Below are positions 27,393 through 36,853 of a DNA stretch of 64,000 nt, piece after piece. How positions within the stretch are numbered: the first letter of the stretch is position 1; every line of letters begins with the position of its first letter. The position numbers and the translations under genes are program-made. Origin of the DNA: Anabaena sp. WA102 (GTDB lineage Bacteria > Cyanobacteriota > Cyanobacteriia > Cyanobacteriales > Nostocaceae). The DNA lies in assembly GCF_001277295.1 (NCBI RefSeq), contig NZ_CP011456.1, positions 5,460,001-5,524,000 on the forward strand, given 5' to 3'. A model generated the notes under the pieces. It worked only from the letters and a program-made list of their open reading frames with translations. It had not been told where the DNA came from and searched no databases.

Positions 27393-27965
27393 TTAAGCCA
27401 TTTTCAACCAGCCAAATACATCATCAACAGTTAATTTTAAATCTACTCCTGCCAATACAGGCAGAATATCGGTTTTTTCCATCAGTATTGGTTGGCGATC
27501 GCATAAAAATACTAGAATACTTAAATCATCAGGATCAAGAAACCATCCTAATTTACATCCATGCTCCATACAATACAAGATATTGCCAATCACTTTATTT
27601 GATTTCTGTTCAGGAGAGAGAATCTCAATTACCCAATCTGGAGACTGTTCAAATCTATCTGGGACTTCTCCACTGCTAAGGAAAGGAATATGTTCCCATG
27701 TAAAAACTGCTATATCGGGAACAATTGACCTACTACCAAAGCTACACCTGAGTTCAGGAAAAGCATAGGCAATTTTTTCAGATTCACTCACCAAATTAAT
27801 TTCGCTGCTAAGTTTCCCTTGCAGTCGGCTGTGTCTTCCTTTAGGCATGGGTTTTTGAATAATATCTCCATCCAAGAACTCTGACGCAGGCTTGGTCTCC
27901 GGCATCATTAAGAACTTTTCTAATGTAATATCTTTTGTAATATTTTTTACGGCACTGATGGTCAT
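27393..27965 (-). CDS. Uma2 (DUF820) family putative endonuclease
   Basis: 190 residues. The PD-(D/E)xK fold of the family shows in LDGDIIQKPMPKGRHS near residue 31, RSIVPDIAVF near 80 (active-site D) and DWVIEILSPEQKSNKV near 110 (E-x-x; the Q and K positions are typical). Uma2 genes are present in many copies in cyanobacteria and their role is unsettled. This one interrupts the polysaccharide cluster, and its 3' part is duplicated at 28437-28613. Confidence 0.85.
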   Translation of the reverse strand: MTISAVKNITKDITLEKFLMMPETKPASEFLDGDIIQKPMPKGRHSRLQGKLSSEINLVSESEKIAYAFPELRCSFGSRSIVPDIAVFTWEHIPFLSSGEVPDRFEQSPDWVIEILSPEQKSNKVIGNILYCMEHGCKLGWFLDPDDLSILVFLCDRQPILMEKTDILPVLAGVDLKLTVDDVFGWLKMA

Positions 27966-28216
27966 ATATTTATGATTGGGGTAGCCGACTGTGGAAATCG
28001 TTTAAGGGAATGTAGGAATAGGTGGACTTGGTTTGTGTAGTCGCGTATCCCTGACGGGAGCCGGAGGCATCTTTATAATCGCCGGAAACTTTTCAAACAT
28101 CCTCTGAGATAATTATATCCTATAGATCAGAACTTGCGAAACGTATAAATTCTTCCCTACGAGGGAATGGGGGGTCAAAGCCTCTCTCCGCACCTCTCAC
28201 TAACCCTCTCCTCTTA

Positions 28217-28440
28217 GGGAACACCAAAAAATAAATTACCCAATTTTGTGGGATAGGCATCCTGCCTGTCCTTGATGGTAACAGGCAAGATGCCTGCACC
28301 ACAAGGGATTTTTGGGTATTTTTTTAATTGGAATTCTCTAAGAGAACTCCACAAAAAAGATGAACTGCTTGTATTATTAGCAGGCAAGATGCCTGCACCA
28401 CAAGGAATTTTGGGATATTTTTTTATTGGAAGTCTCTAAG
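28217..28440. mobile_element. two adjacent copies of the type A miniature element
   Basis: The left copy (28217 to about 28338) starts GGGAACACCAAAAAATAAA after a TTA and ends in a degenerate ttggaattctc. A second, more degenerate copy runs to about 28437 and ends TTGGAAGTCTC. Both share the ggcatcctgcctgtcc / caggcaagatgcctg interior with the copy at 4765. Of the larger 27966-28782 spacer, the part before 28217 shows a dispersed repeat (ttttcaaacatcctct near 28087) and no gene. Confidence 0.65.
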
Positions 28441-28613
28441 ACTCTTATCTTATCCAATGTATTGCTTAGTTAAGCCATTTTTAACCAGCTAAATACATTA
28501 TCAACAGTTAATTTTAACTCTACTCCTGCCAATGCAGGCAGAATATCGGTTTTTTCCATTAGTATTGGTTGGCGATCGCACAAAAATACTAGAATACTTA
28601 AATCATCAGGATC
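28437..28613 (-). pseudogene. truncated duplicate of the Uma2 gene 3' end
   Basis: About 177 bases are nearly identical to 27360-27537, which is the 3' end of the Uma2 gene and its downstream flank. The similarity stops abruptly at atcatcaggatc on the 5' side, so the rest of the gene is missing. The next bases (28640-28675) resemble 27254-27290, which shows that a rearranged block was copied. Confidence 0.85.
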
Positions 28614-28782
28614 GCAGACATTGTTTCGAGAGTCTATACCTTAATTAGACATAGCTTTCCCCTGCTCCGGCCTTCTCAGTTACGAGCAGGTTGCGAGGGA
28701 GGAACCGAGATCAAAAGACCATCAAAGCTCAACTCCTAAAACACAGACAATTTAATTAATCTCGTCAGAGTGTGAAGACAAA

Positions 28783-30990
28783 TTACACCCGACCAAAAAA
28801 CCCTGACCGCACATTAGCCTCCGAAGACTTCTTCTTGTCTTCTTTACCTCCGTAATAACCACTGGCATAGTAATATCCACCATAACCACTTTCCTTACCA
28901 ATACCATTCACAACCATGCCCAAAATAGGCACTCTCGCCTGCTCAAGTAATGACTTCGCCGCAGTTACCGCTGAATACTCCACTGCACCGGGACGGACAA
29001 CCAGCAATAACCCATCCACATACTTGCCAACAATCAGGGGATCAGTAACAGCCGTTAAGGGAGGTGTGTCAATAATTACGAAATCATAATCCTTACTAGC
29101 CTCTTCAACCAAGGCAGCCATGCGCTGGGAATCTAACAGTGCCACTGGGTTAGGCGGAATTTTTCCTGCTGGTAACATATTCACCAGAGGGGATACTTCC
29201 TGGACAGCATTTTCTAACTGCGCCTGACCGGCTAAGATATTGCTTAATCCCAGCAAATTGTGTATTTCCCAAACCCGGTGCTGACGGGGAAGACGCATAT
29301 CAGCATCCACTAACAGGACTCGTCTTCCTACATAAGCTGCTGCTAGAGCCAGATTTGCCGCCACAAAAGATTTACCCTCTCCAGGGGTTGCACTAGTCAC
29401 CAAAATCACCCGCAATTCTTTGTCAGAGCAAGTGAACCCCAGGTTAGTCTGGAGCATTTCAAAAGACGTACTGACTGGTGAATAGGGGTCATCCAATAAT
29501 GGCAACTCTTGCCGACCTTCCTGCCGATTTTTCGGATTTTTTTCCCCATATTGGGGAATCGTCCCCAGCAAAGGAAAGCCCAACAGCCGATTGGCTTCTT
29601 CAATATTTTTGAGGGATTGATTCATGGATTCCAACACCAGTGCCGTTCCTGCGCCTAAAATAACTCCCAAAAATCCGCCTAGTGCGAGGTTGAGGGGAAT
29701 CTTAGGAGAAATGGGACGTTCAGGAACTAAAGCTCCAGAAATGATCCGCGAATTACCTACATTCTGATTCTCTAAAACCTGAACCAACTGGAATTGCTTC
29801 AGAAATTCTTGGTAGGTGATTTGTGCAACAGTTAACTGTCGCTGTAGCTGTTGTTGTTGTTGTTCCAGTCGAGGTAAGCTATCCAAACGTCTTCTGTTAA
29901 CTATAAATACCCTTTGCAATTCCTCTATTTGTTTTGTTAATGCTAACCTTTCTACTTCTGATTTGACAAGGTCTTGAGTTAATGCCTGTTTAAGTTCTCC
30001 TATCTGCAAATTCTGTTTGGATAGGAACTCGGAACTACCAACGGTCTGGCTGACTCGCTGTTCTAGTACGTTTTTCAGAGATGCCTCTTTCATGACTAAA
30101 TCCACGACCTTTGGATTATCACCAGTATAAAGACTTCGCGCCACTGCTAGTTCAGATTGGGTTTTTTGGTATTCTGTGAGGACTTGTTGTACACCGGGTG
30201 ATTGACTTAAGGTACTGAGATCCACAGCCTGTTGTGTACCCAGTTTCATTTCATTCTGTAAAGCTACGGAACGAGTCAAGGCCGCCGCCAATTCCCCTTG
30301 GCTCTGGGTAATTGCTTCATTCAGCTTTCCCAGAGATTCCAAACCAGTTTTCGCTTCTACATCCAGAGCTACCACTCGGTTGTTCTCCTTAAACCGGCGT
30401 AAGTTCATTTCTGCTTTCGTAACTCGGTGTTCAACTTCTGGTAATTCCTTGGATAAAAATTCTCGCGCTGACCTAGCTTCGGTACGGTTAGTGCGAACAT
30501 TACTCTCTAAGTAATATTTCATCAGGGAATTCACCACATCTGCTGCTTCCTGGGGATTTGTACTTCTGTAAGAAAGCTGCATCACATCTGTTCCTCGGAC
30601 AGTCTTCAGCTTCAGTTTTTTGAGAAAAACTTCCAAAGAAAGCTGTTTGCCTTGATTATCTGTCAACTTTAGTGTGGTAATAGTTTTTATAACGATGGGA
30701 TAGGAGCGGATGATCTCAGATTCAGTATCTACTGGGTTGCTAAGGTTTGTCAGTGCGCCCAATTCTCCCATCTGTTGAGAGAGACTTGAGAGTGATGAAG
30801 CCCCACTTTTTTTAGTGAAAACCAATTTCCCTTCTGACTCGTAAACTGGTTTTGTTGAGTAAGTGACAAGGGCTGTGACTCCGAAGACAAAAGCAAATAC
30901 GACTGATGCCACAGGCCAACGTCTTTTGAATATTAACCAGTACTGTTGAATATCAATAGGGGAATCTTGGTCTTCTTGGTTAATGGACAT
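28783..30990 (-). CDS. Wzc/GumC-type polysaccharide co-polymerase and tyrosine kinase
   Basis: 735 residues. An N-terminal Wzz domain with the first membrane helix near residues 28-48, a long periplasmic coiled coil (about 190-400) and a second helix near 440 are followed by a cytoplasmic BY-kinase domain. That domain has Walker A TPGEGKS near 535, Walker A' VDADMR near 562 and Walker B VIIDTPP near 645. A tyrosine cluster (GGYYYASGYYGG) near the end is the usual autophosphorylation site. It controls chain length and export of the exopolysaccharide. It lies downstream of galE. Confidence 0.95.
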   Translation of the reverse strand: MSINQEDQDSPIDIQQYWLIFKRRWPVASVVFAFVFGVTALVTYSTKPVYESEGKLVFTKKSGASSLSSLSQQMGELGALTNLSNPVDTESEIIRSYPIVIKTITTLKLTDNQGKQLSLEVFLKKLKLKTVRGTDVMQLSYRSTNPQEAADVVNSLMKYYLESNVRTNRTEARSAREFLSKELPEVEHRVTKAEMNLRRFKENNRVVALDVEAKTGLESLGKLNEAITQSQGELAAALTRSVALQNEMKLGTQQAVDLSTLSQSPGVQQVLTEYQKTQSELAVARSLYTGDNPKVVDLVMKEASLKNVLEQRVSQTVGSSEFLSKQNLQIGELKQALTQDLVKSEVERLALTKQIEELQRVFIVNRRRLDSLPRLEQQQQQLQRQLTVAQITYQEFLKQFQLVQVLENQNVGNSRIISGALVPERPISPKIPLNLALGGFLGVILGAGTALVLESMNQSLKNIEEANRLLGFPLLGTIPQYGEKNPKNRQEGRQELPLLDDPYSPVSTSFEMLQTNLGFTCSDKELRVILVTSATPGEGKSFVAANLALAAAYVGRRVLLVDADMRLPRQHRVWEIHNLLGLSNILAGQAQLENAVQEVSPLVNMLPAGKIPPNPVALLDSQRMAALVEEASKDYDFVIIDTPPLTAVTDPLIVGKYVDGLLLVVRPGAVEYSAVTAAKSLLEQARVPILGMVVNGIGKESGYGGYYYASGYYGGKEDKKKSSEANVRSGFFGRV

Positions 30991-31138
30991 AAATTAATTT
31001 AAGAAAATATACTAAGTGTAGGAAGCGCTGTACAAGTTGTAGATCATCTGTTTGAACAAAAATCACTCATCCCCGGCTTTTGGCATTTAACATTTGTAAA
31101 ATAGCGATTATTTGTTACGCAGTTTGATTGTCGTATTG

Positions 31139-31203
31139 AGTAGGGTGCGTCAGACAGAGGAAATCTGTTTTTTACCAAATTATTGGGTCTGACGCACCCT
31201 ACA
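31139..31203. repeat. inverted repeat built on GTAGGGTGCGTCAGAC
   Basis: The arms tagggtgcgtcagac and gtctgacgcacccta surround about 33 bases. It is a dispersed palindromic unit; related gtgcgt/acgcaccctac pieces occur at 48479-48515. The remaining 30991-31288 spacer has no gene. Confidence 0.75.
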
Positions 31204-31265
31204 AGAGTAAAATCACTCAAAACTCTCTTCCTGTTCCCTGTTAAGAGTTCCCTGTTCCCTTGCCC

Positions 31266-31293
31266 CAACGACAATTTTTAACGCCCACCTACT
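31266..31293. mobile_element. solo end of the AGTAGGTG element at the galE stop
   Basis: The sequence caacgacaatttttaacgcc followed by cacctact and TA matches the end of the elements at 34022 and 14568. The opposite end is not found nearby. Confidence 0.5.
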
Positions 31294-32281
31294 TATAGCT
31301 TTGTAACAGCTTACCTTTTTCCCAAGCAAGAAAGCTGGAGATGATATTATCTAAGTTATTATACTTGGGCTGCCAATTCAATACCTGCTGAATTTTTTCT
31401 GCATCAGCCGTCACACAGGCTGGATCTCCGGGACGACGCGCCACTTCAATTACGGGAAAATCTACCCCAGAAATGTCTTTAACCCTTTCCACAACTTGTC
31501 TAACACTATAACCTTTGCCATAACCACAGTTGAGAATTTGACTTTCTCCACCCCTTTCTAGATAGCGTAACCCATCAACATGGGCTGTGGCTAGATCTTC
31601 GACATGGATATAGTCTCTAATTCCTGTCCCATCTGGGGTGGGGAAATCATTGCCAAATATCTTGAATTCTGCTTGGCGTTTGAGGGCTGCATTACAAGCA
31701 TTGGCAATCAAATGAGTTGCACTGGTTAAGTTTTGTCCAATTCTGCCACCGGGGTCGGCTCCTGCGACGTTGAAATAGCGGAGAATTACATACCGCAGAC
31801 GAGATGCCAGTCCGTAGTCTTGAATCATCCATTCGCTCATCAGTTTGGAGCGACCGTAGGGGTTAATCGGTAAAGTCGGAGTAAACTCTGTGACGGGATT
31901 TTCTCTAGGTTCGCCGTAAACTGCCGCTGTGCTAGAAAAGATCAATTGGTCAACACCCATGATACTACAGCACCGCAGTAAATTCAGGGTATTCCGGGTG
32001 TTGTTAGCGTAGTAATCAAGGGGCTGGGCAACGGATTCTGGTACAACTAGACTGGCAGCGAAGTGCAATACCGCACTAAATTGATGTTTGCCAAAGACTT
32101 GGTAAAGGCGGTCTATATCTCCTAAGTCGCCAATAATTAGCTGACCATAAAGTACAGCTTGTGCTACTCCTGTAGAACAATTATCATATACAACTACATC
32201 ATAGCCAGCCTCACCTAGTTGACGCACCACATGAGAACCAATATAGCCGGCACCCCCTGTCACCAAGACTTTCTGATTCAT
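31289..32281 (-). CDS. galE: UDP-glucose 4-epimerase
   Basis: 330 residues of the extended short-chain dehydrogenase family; it interconverts UDP-glucose and UDP-galactose for the polysaccharide. The NAD-binding motif TGGAGYIGSH is at residue 8, the catalytic SSTAAVYG near 115 and Y-x3-K (YGRSK) near 142. It overlaps the sugar transferase gene by 4 bases (ATGA), which indicates translational coupling. The TAG stop lies inside a solo end of the AGTAGGTG miniature-element family (31266-31293), so the last residues may be element-derived. Confidence 0.95.
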   Translation of the reverse strand: MNQKVLVTGGAGYIGSHVVRQLGEAGYDVVVYDNCSTGVAQAVLYGQLIIGDLGDIDRLYQVFGKHQFSAVLHFAASLVVPESVAQPLDYYANNTRNTLNLLRCCSIMGVDQLIFSSTAAVYGEPRENPVTEFTPTLPINPYGRSKLMSEWMIQDYGLASRLRYVILRYFNVAGADPGGRIGQNLTSATHLIANACNAALKRQAEFKIFGNDFPTPDGTGIRDYIHVEDLATAHVDGLRYLERGGESQILNCGYGKGYSVRQVVERVKDISGVDFPVIEVARRPGDPACVTADAEKIQQVLNWQPKYNNLDNIISSFLAWEKGKLLQSYK

Positions 32282-33696
32282 CTGCCTTTACCTAATAAAA
32301 CAACTCTGATGGTTTTCAAGACTATCACTATGTCCAACCATAATGAATAGTTTTTGATGTAGTAAAGGTCGTAAGATAGCTTTTCATAGGCATCTTCTAG
32401 AGAAGATCCGTAGGGATAAAGCACCTGCGCCCAACCAGTAATTCCTGGTTTGACTAAATAGCGCATTTCGTAATAAGGAATTGCTTCTTTGAGCTTGACA
32501 TCAAACTCTGGCCTTTCTGGACGTGGACCAATCAGACTCATTTCTCCACACAACACATTCCAAATTTGGGGGAGTTCATCAATTCGCAGAACTCGTAGCC
32601 AATATCCTACTCTGGTAATGCGGGGGTCACGTTGACTTGCCCATTGTGCGCCCCTCTTTTCCGCGTCTTGATACATGGAACGGAATTTGTAAACCCGAAA
32701 TGGTTTACCATACAGTCCTGTTCGTAATTGGCTATAAAAAATTGGTCCTGGACTATCTAATTTGATGATTAGTCCTACAAATATCATGAGTGGCGACACC
32801 AGCAGAGACAACAGACCAGTGACGATTATATCCATAATCTCTTTGATTTTGAGACTGCCACCACAAAATACCAAGTTAAAACCACTACTGAAAGCAAACC
32901 ACTCATCTTCGAGTAGAGATGAGGGAAGTTTGTAGCATAGGGTTTCCCAAATATCAGGTAGACGGTAAACGGGAATCCCTTTCAGTCGGAGTTGCATGAG
33001 ACTCTGCACTTGTTGATCAGAGAGACCTATTTGAGTTCCTACTACTACTCCCGATAAGGGTTGATGACTCCAATAAGATAAGTCATTGAGAGATCCTTCA
33101 TGACTTAATTGGGGTTCGATTTCTGCTAACTCAGGGATATGTTGACCAGTTTCCGTCAGGATCACTAATCGCCCCAATGGATTTTGGGTTAAGAACATTT
33201 GGGCAAATTTTATGGCATGATTGTTGGCTCCTAGCATTAACCACCGACTTTGTTGAGCTTGCGATCGCCACCAATTAAATGCCCATATTCTTAAGATCAT
33301 TGCCCAGATAGTAAAAATTCCCAGGTTAACTAATAATATACCCCGCATCCCTACTGAATTACCTTCCCAGTTTCCCGACAGATTAATTAACACGGAAGTT
33401 ATGATGGCAACTATTAGACTGCTGATCAGGATGCGAGTCGGAGCTTGTAACCCAGCAATTTCTTTCTCTGGATGGTATGTATTTAACAAATACATTCCTG
33501 TTAAAGTCAGTAGTATAAATCCATATACAAATAGATCAAATCCTATCAATGGATGATCCAGAGTCCCGTAAGAACTAATTCCTAAACAGACAAATAGGCC
33601 AAAAATGTCTCCCATTATCAGAAATAGAGAGATAAAGCGTGGGAGTTTGACTAACTGAATACTGCCCCTATTAGTCTCAAATCCTATCTCTAGCAT
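32278..33696 (-). CDS. exopolysaccharide polyprenyl glycosylphosphotransferase (initiating enzyme)
   Basis: 472 residues. Four to five N-terminal membrane segments and a CoA-binding-like middle part precede the bacterial sugar transferase domain (about 285-470). Its motifs are KLDSPGPIFYSQLRTG, VYKFRSM near 340, LRVLRIDELPQIWNVL near 375, SLIGPRPERPEF near 397 and KPGITGWAQV near 425. It transfers a sugar phosphate to undecaprenyl phosphate to start each repeat unit. It is the first gene of the minus-strand cluster, with a long promoter region upstream. Confidence 0.93.
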   Translation of the reverse strand: MLEIGFETNRGSIQLVKLPRFISLFLIMGDIFGLFVCLGISSYGTLDHPLIGFDLFVYGFILLTLTGMYLLNTYHPEKEIAGLQAPTRILISSLIVAIITSVLINLSGNWEGNSVGMRGILLVNLGIFTIWAMILRIWAFNWWRSQAQQSRWLMLGANNHAIKFAQMFLTQNPLGRLVILTETGQHIPELAEIEPQLSHEGSLNDLSYWSHQPLSGVVVGTQIGLSDQQVQSLMQLRLKGIPVYRLPDIWETLCYKLPSSLLEDEWFAFSSGFNLVFCGGSLKIKEIMDIIVTGLLSLLVSPLMIFVGLIIKLDSPGPIFYSQLRTGLYGKPFRVYKFRSMYQDAEKRGAQWASQRDPRITRVGYWLRVLRIDELPQIWNVLCGEMSLIGPRPERPEFDVKLKEAIPYYEMRYLVKPGITGWAQVLYPYGSSLEDAYEKLSYDLYYIKNYSLWLDIVIVLKTIRVVLLGKGR

Positions 33697-34021
33697 AAGT
33701 ATTTTTTTTTAGAGCTTGGCTTGTAAAAACATGAATTTGTGAATCAATACCTTTTTTGCATTTAAGGTAAGAAAAGAGATTAATCCAGATGATATGCAAT
33801 TGTGTAATAACAAACCCTGTACTTCACAAATCTTCCCGAATGAACACACTTTACTACACTGCGAGATTTTACAACTAGTAAGTGAATCTTAAATACATCT
33901 AATTGGTATCAAATACTTACTTAATCACAACCCATACCAAATTGTCAAGTTCCTAGCCACTGGGGTTTAGACTCAGTGATAGAAAGCGGAACAGCATCAG
34001 ATTGAGTTAGTCAGATACTTA

Positions 34022-34147
34022 AGTAGGTGAGCGTTAAAAATTGTCGTTGGGGGAAGGCAGGGGAGCAGGGGGCAGGGCGCAGGGGGAAAGAGTTTGAGTT
34101 TGCTTTGCTCTTCTTCATATACCTTTAATTTTTTCTGTTCACCTACT
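34022..34147. mobile_element. 126-bp TA-flanked element (AGTAGGTG family)
   Basis: The ends AGTAGGTGAGCG and GTTCACCTACT are bordered by TA (34020-34021, 34148-34149). The inside has ggcaggg-type repeat sequence. Confidence 0.8.
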
Positions 34148-34171
34148 TACATCAGAATTGAGGAGTCAGTA

Positions 34172-34294
34172 TTCAGAGGAAGAAGCAACAGGGAACAGGA
34201 AAAACTCATGTTTAAAAACATGAGATTGAAATAATGACACTGTTTTTTCGTGCTACGCATCTTTTAAAAACATCTTTTTTTGACTGAAGCTCTA
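34172..34294. repeat. 123-bp repeat, inverted copy at 39563-39688
   Basis: The two copies are near identical in opposite orientation. The repeat contains the palindrome ctcatgtttaaaaacatgag and the phrase tcgtgctacgcatctttta. It has no coding capacity. Confidence 0.85.
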
Positions 34295-34444
34295 AACTGG
34301 TGAAACTTTAGTTTCTTATCTGTTCCCTGTTCCCTTCTTTTGTAAAGCTAGATTGCTGTTTGGCTTTGAATTAAGATCCTGTACCTCATTAATCTATAAT
34401 ATGCTGCATCAACCTAAACGCTGTCTGGAAAATGGGATTAAGTA

Positions 34445-34571
34445 AGTAGGTGAACACAATAAAACCAATTTGTGTAAAGAAAAGTAAAATCGCCCAAACC
34501 CTCTTCACTCTTGCCTCTTGCATGAGTGCCTCTTGCCTTGCCATAACGACGATTTTCAATGCTAACCTACT
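34445..34571. mobile_element. 127-bp TA-flanked element (AGTAGGTG family)
   Basis: The ends AGTAGGTGAACAC and GCTAACCTACT are bordered by TA. A short open frame across it (34389-34670) is not a gene. The rest of the 33697-34981 spacer holds the presumed cluster promoter region, and a weak inverted repeat (atccgctcaataa near 34737 and its partner near 34822) that could be another decayed element. Confidence 0.75.
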
Positions 34572-34981
34572 TATCATCGGAGAATGTGGACTGTTGATGG
34601 TTGGTAAAATGTCTTTTTGTGATGTGTAAGAAGAGCTAACTTTTATTTTTGGTTTACATTTCTTGTTCAATAATTACAGATGATGAAGCTTAAAATACGG
34701 AATATGTAGTGAAATTCAGTGGATGCCCCATTTTGTATCCGCTCAATAATCCGGGGTAAATCGTTCAATGACAACCCTCAAATGGCGTAAAATTTTTCCC
34801 GAATTAGGCAGTTGCCCCTATTTATTGAGCCGATACCCCATTTTAGTCCAAAGTTTCCACATTGCCAATACCAAAAAATAAATATACTTGAGAAGGTAAT
34901 AACTTGCATTTTTACATCCATATATTCCCTTTAAGTAAAAGCTCAAATTTTAACCTTACGAAGTACAATAAAACACAATCC

Positions 34982-36079
34982 ATGCTGAATATTCCCAAAA
35001 ATTTCTTTGATTTCACCCAAACTCCCCATAGCGGTTATCATTGGGATGGGAGCGATCGCCGTTTTTTTGAGGGCTGGTATTACCGCGTCACACTGACCGA
35101 AATTCGGCAAACTATCGCCTTCATGTACTCCATCGAAGACCCAAGAGGCAATCAGCCCTACAGCGGCGGAGCAGCCCAAATACTGGGTATAAATGATGAA
35201 TACCTTTGTCGCACTTTTCCTGATATCAACAAATTTTGGGCAAGTCGGGATATTTTGGGATTAGGACATTGGGGAAAAACCAACTTACAAGTTTCACCTC
35301 TGTATCTTATTCCTCGTGAATTTGCACACCATATTCAAGAAGGCTATCAAGCCACAGCTACCTTAAACCAAGGCATAATTACAGATCCTACCACTGGTAA
35401 TTATTGCCGATGGGAGTATGCAATTCAACCCATGTACGCATGGGGAAATCAAAATAGTCCCCAGCAATCAACCGCCGGTTGGTTATCATTTTCTCAGATA
35501 TTTGAACCTGGTTGGCAAATTTTAATGGCTCATGGTTTAGCCAGCGGTTGGATAGATTGGCATGGTAAAATTTATGAATTCACAAATGCTCCAGCATACG
35601 CAGAAAAAAATTGGGGTGGTGCTTTTCCCCAAAAATGGTTTTGGCTAAATTGTAATGCCTTTATCAATCAACCAGACTTAGCTTTAACAGCCGGTGGCGG
35701 CAAACGTGGTGTATTATGGTGGATGGAATCAGTCGCCATGATTGGTATTCACCACCAAGGCAAATTTTATGAATTTGTTCCCTGGAATTCAGAGGTAACA
35801 TGGCAAATTCAACCCTGGGGTAGATGGCAAATGCAAGCCAAAAACCTCAATTACGAAATTGAACTGACAGGGACTACCCATCTTCCCGGTACACCCCTCC
35901 GCGCACCTACAACTAATGGTTTAACTTTTTGTTGTCGAGATACCATGCAAGGGGAAATCACTTTAGAATTGCGAGAACTTAATAGCGGCAAATCTCAAGT
36001 TATCCTGACTGCAAGTAGTAATCTTTGCGGGTTAGAAGTCGGTGGTGATGATTGGGATTATTGTTGGCGATCGCAATAA
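34982..36079 (+). CDS. tocopherol-cyclase-like protein
   Basis: 365 residues from ATG 34982; the upstream TTG at 34904 adds unrelated residues. Family features include TPHSGYHWDGSDRRFFEGWYYRVTL near residue 15, GRWEYAI-like WEYAIQPMYAWGN near 140, WAEK-like YAEKNWGGAFPQKWFW near 203 and GGGKRGVLWW near 240. In plants (VTE1) and Synechocystis (Slr1737) the enzyme closes the chromanol ring of tocopherols. The length and the tryptophan-rich pattern fit. No other tocopherol genes are in the window, so activity on another lipid remains possible. Confidence 0.88.
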   Translation: MLNIPKNFFDFTQTPHSGYHWDGSDRRFFEGWYYRVTLTEIRQTIAFMYSIEDPRGNQPYSGGAAQILGINDEYLCRTFPDINKFWASRDILGLGHWGKTNLQVSPLYLIPREFAHHIQEGYQATATLNQGIITDPTTGNYCRWEYAIQPMYAWGNQNSPQQSTAGWLSFSQIFEPGWQILMAHGLASGWIDWHGKIYEFTNAPAYAEKNWGGAFPQKWFWLNCNAFINQPDLALTAGGGKRGVLWWMESVAMIGIHHQGKFYEFVPWNSEVTWQIQPWGRWQMQAKNLNYEIELTGTTHLPGTPLRAPTTNGLTFCCRDTMQGEITLELRELNSGKSQVILTASSNLCGLEVGGDDWDYCWRSQ

Positions 36080-36112
36080 AAATGCTGCTATTATGATATT
36101 TACGTCATCCTT

Positions 36113-36186
36113 GGGGTTGTAGCTCAGTTGGATAGAGCGAGCGCCTCCTAAGCGCTAGGCCGTGCGTTCGATCCGCACCAATCCCA
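36113..36186 (+). tRNA. tRNA-Arg (CCT)
   Basis: A 74-nt cloverleaf. The acceptor arms GGGGTTG/CAATCCC pair with one G-U, the D-arm is GCTCAGTTGGATAGAGC, the anticodon loop CTCCTAA carries CCT, and the T-arm is GTGCGTTCGATCCGCAC. CCA is not encoded. A miniature element begins 6 bases downstream. Confidence 0.97.
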
Positions 36187-36192
36187 CTTTTA

Positions 36193-36424
36193 AGTAATTG
36201 GACAAAAATATTTACAGTCATTGCGAGGGAAGGGAAGCAATCACAACCCTTGGAATTGCTTCATTTCACTTCGTTCCATATTTGGACAAAAATATTTACA
36301 GTCATTGCGAGCGAAGGGAAGCAATCACAACCCTTGGAATTGCTTCATTTCACTTCGTTCCATATGGCCAACGCCACGCAACGCTTACGCAATGACATTG
36401 TGTAATTAATTCTGTCTCACTACT
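36193..36424. mobile_element. 232-bp TA-flanked element with internal duplication
   Basis: A member of the AGTAATTGGACA family, bordered by TA (36191-36192, 36425-36426). An internal block of about 84 bp (starting ttggacaaaaatatttaca) is present twice in tandem, which explains its larger size than the 148-bp copies at 24385 and 38788. It abuts the 3' end of tRNA-Arg. Confidence 0.85.
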
Positions 36425-36647
36425 TATTTACTTGAGTTTGGACTAATTGACATTTAGAAGCAATGAAAAGAAGCCAAGAGAAAATTACCCAAAGTCTTTG
36501 AGAGACTGAGTGAAGTCGAATCGTGGAAAAAGAAGCAGAAACTAAGCATTGCACTTTGGACTAAAGCACAACTACAAAACAGCTTTTTTTCAGGTAAATG
36601 AACCACATTTTTAAATCTCATACAAAGAGAAGAATTAAAATAATTCA

Positions 36648-36813
36648 GGCTCTACCGTTCCCTTTATGTAAAACAATATTTATTGTAGGTTGGGTTGAGG
36701 GACGAAACCCAACACCTCCTACTATCTTCTCGCTAATGTTGGGTTTCAGTTTGTTCAACCCAACCTACAAAAATTAAATTAATATTTTATTCCATAAGGG
36801 GAGCGGTAGAACC
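36648..36813. mobile_element. 166-bp ISL3-like miniature element with 8-bp target duplication
   Basis: The end GGCTCTACCGTTCCCTTTAT and the complement of the right end GGTTCTACCGCTCCCCTTAT are inverted repeats. Direct ATAATTCA flanks both sides (36640-36647, 36814-36821). The inside holds a taggttgggtt palindrome. The 36425-36639 part of the spacer has no gene. Confidence 0.88.
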
Positions 36814-36853
36814 ATAATTCATGTGGTGTAAATACATAAAAACTGCTGTAAGT

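Noticed and set aside
28120..28302. 60-codon minus-strand frame
   Set aside because: Crosses a miniature element and a dispersed repeat; no family resemblance.
34389..34670. 93-codon minus-strand frame with a hydrophobic segment
   Set aside because: Most of it is the TA-flanked miniature element at 34445-34571.
36198..36409. Two overlapping plus-strand frames after tRNA-Arg
   Set aside because: Both are translations of the duplicated block of the miniature element.
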